Shown here in pieces: positions 1 to 4,389 of a stretch of 5,535 bases of DNA. This stretch comes from Deltaproteobacteria bacterium (lineage in GTDB: Bacteria; Bdellovibrionota; UBA1018). Numbering within the stretch: position 1 is the first letter of the stretch; the number at the start of each line of letters is the position of its first letter. The DNA is taken from contig JABDFB010000109.1 of the NCBI GenBank assembly GCA_013286765.1, forward strand, positions 1-5,535, read 5' to 3'. A program made the translations under genes and the position numbers. The notes under the pieces are model-generated. The model worked only from the letters and a program-made list of their open reading frames with translations, was not told where the DNA came from and did no database searches.

Positions 1-589
1 CTAATAGCTGATGCCGGAGCTGTCTAAGGTGTTCAGAGATTTTTATAAAACGATCAAGAAAAATGTCTTTGCCAAATCTATTGATCAGTTCCGGAATTGG
101 ATAGGAAAAAGACTCAAAGTTACGAACGTTTTCTTCCCACCATTTGAAGTCATCCAAATTTAAGTTTTGTGAGATTTTTTTCCAGCTATCAAAGGGTAGA
201 TTCCAGCGGAGGTTCTTGTATTCTTCTAGACTAGGGGATCTTAGTAACTCTCTATTAATCCGATTAAATCGAATGATGGCCGGAGATACATCCAGGAGTA
301 TCAAATGGGTAGCGTTTGGAGTCATTGCGATGCCACGAAAACCGCGTTCGGAGCCTACTGTGAGATAGAGTCCGTTTGGAGCCCTATCTAGAATTGGTTT
401 CGCTTTGCCCAGGATCATTTCCGTGGAAATTACAAAGATCGAAAACTTTGGTTCTTCTGGGGTCTTTACATTCAGTTTAGCTTCCAAGACCTTGATAGGC
501 TTAAAGGTATCGTCTGAGTGAACGGTGCGAGAAAAAAATCCGAAGGAAAAAAGAAAAAGAACAAGTAGTGAAAATCTCATTTTAGCCAT
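1..589 (-). CDS. Exported protein with methyltransferase-like glycine motif, partial (C-terminus beyond left edge)
   Basis: The frame is open from an ATG at 589 to base 1, giving 196 codons with no stop, so the C-terminus is missing. Residues 1-25 form a Sec-type signal peptide: basic start MAKMR, hydrophobic core SLLVLFLFSFGFF, and likely cleavage near VHS/DD. An in-frame ATG at 580 is an equally possible start; neither has a strong Shine-Dalgarno (only a GAG in GTGTGAG upstream). Residues 73-89 read GLYLTVGSERGFRGIAM and are followed by a beta-like stretch ending in Asp (HLILLDVSP, 95-103). This order, Gly-rich loop then an acidic residue at the end of the next strand, resembles motif I and II of Rossmann-type methyltransferases. 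It also resembles an uncharacterised family that I remember as LIC_10091-like, but that name is from memory. Residues 145-170 are rich in Trp and Phe (DDFKWWEENVRNF). Substrate and activity are unknown. An export signal on such a fold would be unusual. Probably cotranscribed with the DUF1398-type gene upstream. Confidence 0.8.
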   Translation of the reverse strand, partial: MAKMRFSLLVLFLFSFGFFSRTVHSDDTFKPIKVLEAKLNVKTPEEPKFSIFVISTEMILGKAKPILDRAPNGLYLTVGSERGFRGIAMTPNATHLILLDVSPAIIRFNRINRELLRSPSLEEYKNLRWNLPFDSWKKISQNLNLDDFKWWEENVRNFESFSYPIPELINRFGKDIFLDRFIKISEHLRQLRHQLL

Positions 590-647
590 TTTGAAATTCT
601 CACACGTCGGAGCGTACTGGTCAAGCTCCCCAGATAAGGCGATCTCT

Positions 648-660
648 CCTGCTTTGCAGG
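648..660. repeat. Short perfect inverted repeat after the DUF1398-type gene
   Basis: The sequence is CCTGC-TTT-GCAGG, a 5-bp GC-rich stem with a 3-base loop. It begins four bases beyond the stop codon of the gene ending at 664, in the 74-base gap before the next minus-strand gene. On the minus strand no T-run follows, so it is not a canonical intrinsic terminator there. On the plus strand only GTTTT follows and no plus-strand gene lies upstream. It may be a weak attenuator or RNA-stabilising hairpin between two genes of one transcript, or it may be chance. Confidence 0.3.
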
Positions 661-663
661 GTT

Positions 664-1050
664 TTATGCCCAAATTTCTATGTAGAAGTCTCCCTGCAGC
701 CCCATGTAAATTATCTTTCTCGCTGGGATAAATAAATGAATGGAAGCCACACCAGCTTCAGCGGCCCCAGCTAAGAACTCTATGGCAGTGGATTGGCGAT
801 TATCGGTGGTTTTCAAACTAGCAACTAATTTCTCCGTATCGAAATGCGGAGAAATCGTAAACTTTGGCTCAAATGAATAAGGATGCGTGTAGGTATCGCC
901 CTTTGGGCCGTAGAAGCAGTGTTCCCGTCGGACCAAATCATTAGTGATCCGATCAACGCCTAGTTTTGTAGCGTTATTACAGAAATCTTCAAAGAAAAGT
1001 TCTCCTTGAAAGACTCGATCGATATATAAACCTATTTGATTTAAAGACAT
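664..1050 (-). CDS. DUF1398 family small protein (YbcV-like)
   Basis: A complete 128-residue protein, the usual length for DUF1398 proteins (about 125-130 residues). The match is by remembered family pattern. It has an N-terminal helix, then KLGVDRITNDLV (29-40), a central aromatic-Tyr-Gly turn with FYGPKGDTYT (46-55), and the C-terminal block F-x-x-x-A-A-E-A-G-V (92-101) followed by KIIYMGLQGDFYIEIW (112-127). That last block corresponds to the YYG-x-x-G-x-x-x-x-E ending typical of the family. No signal peptide or membrane segment is visible, so it should be cytoplasmic. The biochemical role of the family is unknown to me. The ATG at 1050 is supported by GGAGTGGAAG (1052-1061, minus strand) at good spacing. 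The gene lies 74 bases upstream of the exported-protein gene ending at the left edge, with the same orientation, so cotranscription is likely. Confidence 0.8.
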   Translation of the reverse strand: MSLNQIGLYIDRVFQGELFFEDFCNNATKLGVDRITNDLVRREHCFYGPKGDTYTHPYSFEPKFTISPHFDTEKLVASLKTTDNRQSTAIEFLAGAAEAGVASIHLFIPARKIIYMGLQGDFYIEIWA

Positions 1051-1205
1051 ACTTCCACTCCATTCGTTTTAGCTCCGATCAACAAGCCTCTCAGCAGTTT
1101 CAGGATATCTATTCCCTTTGGGTATTTCCGAATTTTGCTTTCACGTTTTGCATGGTCGTATCCTCGTTTTTTGTCAAAATAGCTGAATGTCTTGATAGGC
1201 GTCAA
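1041..1205 (-). CDS. Possible small ORF overlapping the start of the DUF1398-type gene (uncertain)
   Basis: On the minus strand a frame is open from a TTG codon at 1205 to a TAA at 1043-1041, encoding 54 residues. It runs 10 bases past the ATG of the DUF1398-type gene in another frame, an arrangement seen in translationally coupled genes. The peptide is strongly basic (DKKRGYDHAKRESKIRKYPK) and ends in an amphipathic stretch, IDILKLLRGLLIGAKTNG. There is no ATG start and no convincing Shine-Dalgarno before the TTG, and I recognise no family. It could be a leader peptide, the remnant C-terminus of a decayed gene, or a chance open frame. A 55-codon open frame is not rare in a region this size. 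Confidence 0.2.
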   Translation of the reverse strand: MTPIKTFSYFDKKRGYDHAKRESKIRKYPKGIDILKLLRGLLIGAKTNGVEVCL

Positions 1206-1219
1206 GATTGATATTTTTT
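1190..1219 (+). terminator. Weak terminator-like hairpin with T-run (doubtful)
   Basis: TCTTGA and TCAAGA (1190-1195 and 1202-1207) can pair around the loop TAGGCG, giving a 6-bp AT-rich stem. A run of six T sits at 1214-1219, six bases beyond the stem. The stem is weak and the T-run is offset. No plus-strand gene lies upstream, so there is no obvious transcript to end. The symmetric arms could instead be a protein-binding site between the two divergent genes. Confidence 0.15.
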
Positions 1220-1268
1220 AGAGAATCTAGTTACTTATTGCTTGTTTTCAGTTGCTAGTATTGATACC

Positions 1269-1320
1269 AATATTCCGTTGGTGATGGCTGAATATTCCTT
1301 GATGTATTCTATTGTTTAAT
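1269..1320 (+). promoter_or_regulatory. Tandem AATATTCC repeat and -10-like hexamer upstream of the 481-residue protein gene
   Basis: AATATTCC occurs at 1269-1276 and again at 1291-1298, 22 bases apart start to start, close to two turns of the helix. The copies are followed by similar bases (GTTGGTGATG and TTGATGTATT). Just downstream, TTTAAT at 1315-1320 matches the sigma-70 -10 hexamer at five of six positions, but no good -35 lies 16-18 bases before it. A start there would give a leader of about 27 bases before the ATG at 1354. The geometry suits a tandem operator overlapping a promoter, which is inference only. Confidence 0.2.
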
Positions 1321-1353
1321 AAAGTAGCACAGTTTATTTGATTGTTTTTTTGT

Positions 1354-2799
1354 ATGAATTTTAAGTATAAAGTCGCAGTTGTTCGAGTCGCCGTTTGTAG
1401 TATTTCTCTTTCTTTGCTCTTTCATCCCTTAAATCGTAAAAGTTTCGCTTATGAGGTTCCTTCGAGCTGTATCTCTGATAATAGCGCTAGTCTTCAAAAG
1501 TTAATGATGGCGTTCGCACTAGGGAATCTCGTTTGCTATGCTTCGGCTCAAATGCTGGGAGGCGGACCAGGAGGGGGATTGGGAGGGGGAGGCGGAGTAC
1601 CGGCAACGGAAGCATTATTAACTTCGGGTAATCCACCGCGTACAGGACCGTCGATTTATGGTTTTTTACACCCGGTTTCTAATAATAATACTGCGGATAT
1701 TGATTTGAATACAGTTGATGGGCTAATGCAGCAGCTAGAGCCAGATCTTGCACGTTCGCCAGCCCCTGGATTCCCTACGTATAGAGAGATGGCAGAGCGA
1801 GTAGGTGTGATCGGTTGCCCTAGGTCTTCAGATATTGCAAAACTATTTAGTGATTGGGCGTCTAACACGCTGCTGAGACAAGCATTATGGAAGTTTACGG
1901 GTGCGAGCAGTCTTTCTCTTTCTGGGCTAACTACTGCCTCCGTTTTTGACTTTATTTCCTTTGCTCAAACGAATGGGAGCAATGTCCTTCCTCTAGGGAC
2001 TGGGATTGGCGCATTGCTGCAAGCGGCTGGTGCGGGAAGTAGTCTTGCTGGTTATATAGAGCAATTTTTTGCGACAGATGCGAGAGTTGGACCCGCTGCG
2101 ATGGAGCTCTACCGAAATCTCAAAGTCTATCACGATTGTCATAGTAACATGACCGAGTATATTGATAATTATCAACAATGGATTAATTGGCAATCTAAGC
2201 TGGATAATGTCCAATCTAATCAAGTTCAGAATGTAGTAAGAGAGCCACAGACTCGAACGCAAGTGGAGGCTCCAGCAGGGGGCGCTAAACCGATTGTAGT
2301 GGTATGTGATAGTGACAAAAGAATAAAAGATCTAGGTATAGATGGCCCTTGGGTAATGATCAGCACTTTTGCCTACCAAAATGGGGTTCGCACAGAATGG
2401 TACTCCGCCCAATTTTGCGATGAAAAGGTCGTTATGAGAAATGTCACTGATATTCGACCAACTTCAAATACGCCCGACGTAAAGGCGTATCACTCGGATG
2501 ATTCACATACTTATAATTTTCAAGAATTATATACTAAAGTGGAAAGCCAGGGAGACAGCAGTCTTGACCACTATATCGTGGCGTTTCCTGTGCCCAACTA
2601 TTCGCCCGATTATGAAGTTTTTTCCGGTCCAGTAACGGTGGATGCAACGGGCGTAGGTATTACCAAGGTACCTAATCTTAAGGGAGAACCTTATAAAAAC
2701 GGATGGTATAGATTGGATCTTCATAAAATCACTTTTCCATGGTCCAATAAAACTTATCTCATCAACAACTATAACCCCAATCTTTTCTTGCATAAGTGA
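1354..2799 (+). CDS. Exported protein of unknown function, 481 residues, Gly-rich segment, six cysteines outside the signal peptide
   Basis: I do not recognise this family. I chose the ATG at 1354; a TTG at 1342 would add four residues (MFFC) that fit a signal peptide poorly. Neither has a Shine-Dalgarno, since the upstream bases are T-rich. Residues 1-32 look like a Sec signal peptide: MNFKYK, a hydrophobic stretch VAVCSISLSLLF, and possible cleavage after RKSFA. The presumed mature part begins with C39 and C61 flanking a helix (LQKLMMAFALGNLV). A flexible segment follows, GGGPGGGLGGGGG (69-81), then a largely helical region (about 120-290). The last 170 residues look beta-rich, with many Tyr, Trp and Asp (GPWVMISTFAYQNGVRTEWY, 331-350), and end in YLINNYNPNLFLHK. 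The cysteines outside the signal (39, 61, 155, 262, 318, 355) are even in number, which fits disulphides in an exported protein. Location is presumably periplasm or cell surface. It is alone on its strand, with its stop five bases from the convergent cytochrome gene. Confidence 0.8.
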   Translation: MNFKYKVAVVRVAVCSISLSLLFHPLNRKSFAYEVPSSCISDNSASLQKLMMAFALGNLVCYASAQMLGGGPGGGLGGGGGVPATEALLTSGNPPRTGPSIYGFLHPVSNNNTADIDLNTVDGLMQQLEPDLARSPAPGFPTYREMAERVGVIGCPRSSDIAKLFSDWASNTLLRQALWKFTGASSLSLSGLTTASVFDFISFAQTNGSNVLPLGTGIGALLQAAGAGSSLAGYIEQFFATDARVGPAAMELYRNLKVYHDCHSNMTEYIDNYQQWINWQSKLDNVQSNQVQNVVREPQTRTQVEAPAGGAKPIVVVCDSDKRIKDLGIDGPWVMISTFAYQNGVRTEWYSAQFCDEKVVMRNVTDIRPTSNTPDVKAYHSDDSHTYNFQELYTKVESQGDSSLDHYIVAFPVPNYSPDYEVFSGPVTVDATGVGITKVPNLKGEPYKNGWYRLDLHKITFPWSNKTYLINNYNPNLFLHK

Positions 2800-2805
2800 A
2801 CGTTC
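2798..2805. repeat. 8-bp palindrome spanning the gap between two convergent genes
   Basis: GAACGTTC is a perfect palindrome that starts inside the TGA of the plus-strand gene and ends in the TAG of the minus-strand cytochrome gene. The gap itself is only ACGTT. It has no loop and no flanking T-run of useful length, so it is not an intrinsic terminator. Eight-base palindromes are common by chance; it is recorded because it is all that lies between the two genes. Confidence 0.3.
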
Positions 2806-4031
2806 TATTTCAGCGAGAGATTGGTTTCTTCTTTTGAATTCTGTTGGGGAAGAGCTAGGTTTTCAAGTTCGTGCAACTTTTTAATGATATCTCCGGGAAG
2901 ATGGGTACCTGAGCTTCCAGTGAAACCTTCGTACGTGCTCTGTTCGTACCGTTTGTAGCAATTTTCTGCTATGGAAGTATGGGGTGTCTTTCTGATGCAC
3001 GCTTCGTAGTAAGTCTCATGAATATTATCGATAGTGATGGGTCTTAATACTTCATAAGCGATTCCAGCCAGTAGCAGAGTATCCTGGGCGTGGTGTCCAT
3101 CCGGATATTTTTGTAAAAGTTCATGAATCACCGAAGTCGCTCTCAAATAACCCACGTCTGCTGCATGATCCATGGGATATTTTTGAAGGTCGCGCGCCTG
3201 TGAGATCAGTTGTACTGCCTCGAGATACAGTCCTTCTTCTGTCAAAGCTCTTTTTGGAATCTCGGACTTCCACTGTTGAACAGTCCTTTTCCATTGTAAC
3301 GCATCTTGTTTGAAAAAATAGGGAGCTTTCTTTGCACCCAAAATTCGTTCAATCAGAGCCTGTGCCTGGTCGGGATCGTTTTTGACTCGTATGGCAATGG
3401 ACAGCCCATAGCGAAGTGCTCTCTCCCACTCAAGAGGTTTTTGAATAGGGCTGGAAGGGTCATCTGCAATTTTGAGAAAAATATCGAACGCTTTATCATA
3501 CTGTCTCGTGGCAGCAAAAAATCGTCCTTGTTCTATTAAAGGTAGTTTTGCCGTTGAAGGATTTAAAGGCATTTTTGAAAAATTCGGTCCAGAATTATTC
3601 CGCGTATGACATTGGATACAGTAACCTGAAACTTGGTTGAGAATACCGCGGGCGTAAGCGCGATTGCCGGTTTTTAGTGCCCAATATGCTCTGTTAGCGT
3701 CTCCCTGGAACATCCCAGAGATCATTTTGACCGTGGGATCAGCGTCCGGGGACACACTATCGTCCGAGATATCGTGAGATAGCTCGGAGAGTTTCTTTGC
3801 GTTATTGAGAATGCGTGATTGATTCTTAGGAGAATTAAATTTTTCGTCGCTGCTGGTGTCGGTCGCAACCTCAATCAAGATCTTATAAAGTTCCCTCATT
3901 TTTCCCTGCCAAATAGCTGCTTGCTTAGGTGAAGTCTTATTTGTTTGTGCAAAACTATTGGTCTTGTACTGAAACAGAAAAAGTGAGAGCAAAATACCAA
4001 TACTGGCAAAAAAGGTTGCCTTTTTCTTCAT
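2805..4031 (-). CDS. Exported monohaem c-type cytochrome with TPR-like repeats
   Basis: A complete 408-residue protein. Residues 1-29 are a Sec signal peptide: MKKK, a hydrophobic core IGILLSLFLF, and cleavage near NSFA/QT. Residues 38-142 look like a four-helix cytochrome of the c'/c-556 kind. An early helix carries KMRELYKIL, and the domain ends in GYCIQCHTR, where C138, C141 and H142 form the one CXXCH haem site. Met45 is a possible distal haem ligand, by analogy with c-556. The remaining 265 residues are helical with TPR-like pairs (LIEQGRFFAATRQYDKAFDI, 165-184; also about 267-330). The C-terminal block has C345 and C358, which could pair as a disulphide, and YEGFTGSSGTHLPGD (367-381). 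The likely role is periplasmic electron transfer or haem-based sensing, with the TPR part binding a partner; the partner is unknown. The ATG at 4031 is supported by AGGGAG (4038-4043, minus strand), six bases away. The neighbouring sensor gene is divergent. Confidence 0.88.
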   Translation of the reverse strand: MKKKATFFASIGILLSLFLFQYKTNSFAQTNKTSPKQAAIWQGKMRELYKILIEVATDTSSDEKFNSPKNQSRILNNAKKLSELSHDISDDSVSPDADPTVKMISGMFQGDANRAYWALKTGNRAYARGILNQVSGYCIQCHTRNNSGPNFSKMPLNPSTAKLPLIEQGRFFAATRQYDKAFDIFLKIADDPSSPIQKPLEWERALRYGLSIAIRVKNDPDQAQALIERILGAKKAPYFFKQDALQWKRTVQQWKSEIPKRALTEEGLYLEAVQLISQARDLQKYPMDHAADVGYLRATSVIHELLQKYPDGHHAQDTLLLAGIAYEVLRPITIDNIHETYYEACIRKTPHTSIAENCYKRYEQSTYEGFTGSSGTHLPGDIIKKLHELENLALPQQNSKEETNLSLK

Positions 4032-4389
4032 GAGGTTCTCCCTATCAAATGTTACTTCATAGTCGGATGATGCGCACCAAAAATTGCCTTCACTTCGACG
4101 AAAACGTAATTTAATCTTTTGCCATTTAATATTGCTGCATCTGATTGCTTGAGTGTTTCATTCAAAAACCAAATCCTCGACTTCTACGCTGAGCTTGGAA
4201 ACAACAAGGAGTGTGATCCTTGCAATAATTTCTTATGTTGGGTGTGGGAGAAACACAAAAATTAGAGTGTCCTTCGAAAGGGCACCTTGCACAAAAGCGC
4301 CAAATCTGGGAAAGAACAGAAGAGGAAGGGCCGTACGGTTGTCTTGGTTGGTGGGGAGCCAGACGCAAATCGATAGGTTAATTGCGAGT
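4032..4389. other. Divergent intergenic region, about 360 bp
   Basis: This stretch lies between the cytochrome gene (minus) and the MASE1 sensor gene (plus). Its left end holds the Shine-Dalgarno of the cytochrome gene. I found no convincing -35/-10 pair for either direction and no stable hairpin with a T-run. The right half is less AT-rich than the left and holds short open frames. The best placed on the plus strand is 4235-4381. Another plus-strand frame, stopping at the TAG in 4264-4266, reads NNKECDPCNNFLCWVWEKH but has no ATG start. A minus-strand open frame at 4162-4368 has no Shine-Dalgarno and an implausible composition rich in Cys, Pro, Arg and Ser. Confidence 0.5.
4235..4381 (+). 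CDS. Possible 48-residue ORF just upstream of the MASE1 sensor gene (uncertain)
   Basis: An ATG at 4235 opens a frame of 48 codons ending in TAA at 4379-4381, eight bases before the ATG of the sensor gene. That spacing would suit an operon or a translational leader. The peptide is basic and contains ECPSKGHLAQKRQIWERTEE followed by EGPYGCLGWWGARRKS, with two Cys and a Trp-Trp pair. I know no family with this pattern. The nearest AAGGAG (4206-4211) is over 20 bases from the ATG, too far for normal initiation. It could be a small regulatory or leader peptide, a fragment of a decayed gene, or chance. Confidence 0.22.
   Translation: MLGVGETQKLECPSKGHLAQKRQIWERTEEEGPYGCLGWWGARRKSIG

Larger units (their letters stand above)
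1051..1353. other. Divergent intergenic region, about 300 bp, AT-rich
   Basis: This stretch separates the minus-strand DUF1398-type gene from the plus-strand 481-residue protein gene and must hold the promoters of both. Nearest the minus-strand gene is its Shine-Dalgarno. On the minus strand a perfect -35-like TTGACA lies at 1177-1172, but the hexamer 17 bases on is CATGCA, so no promoter is called. The middle carries CTTGA-TAGGCG-TCAAG (1191-1206) followed by six T (1214-1219). The part from 1210 to 1353 is strikingly AT-rich and holds the tandem AATATTCC repeat. Apart from the doubtful 54-codon ORF I see no gene or RNA here. Confidence 0.6.

Noticed and set aside
144..731. Plus-strand open frames at 144-368 and 525-731
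   Set aside because: The first lies wholly within, and the second mostly within, the minus-strand exported-protein gene and the end of the DUF1398-type gene. Neither has a ribosome site or a recognisable protein pattern.
1149..1177. Consensus -35 hexamer TTGACA on the minus strand upstream of the DUF1398-type gene
   Set aside because: The hexamer at proper spacing (CATGCA) matches the -10 consensus poorly, so it is not called a promoter.
491..1200. The 10-mer CTTGATAGGC occurs at 491-500 and 1191-1200
   Set aside because: Several chance 10-mer repeats are expected in 5.5 kb, and one copy is inside a coding region in an unrelated context.
1656..2793. Minus-strand open frames at 1656-1868, 1993-2262 and 2527-2793
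   Set aside because: They lie wholly inside the 481-residue plus-strand gene and have compositions of reverse-strand translation, so they are shadows.
3306..3539. Plus-strand open frame of 77 codons
   Set aside because: It is antisense to the cytochrome gene, whose frame is well supported by the signal peptide and CXXCH motif.
4162..4368. 68-residue minus-strand open frame in the cytochrome-sensor intergenic region
   Set aside because: No ribosome site, an unusual Cys/Pro/Arg/Ser-rich composition and no recognisable motif. It also overlaps the better-placed plus-strand frame at 4235-4381.
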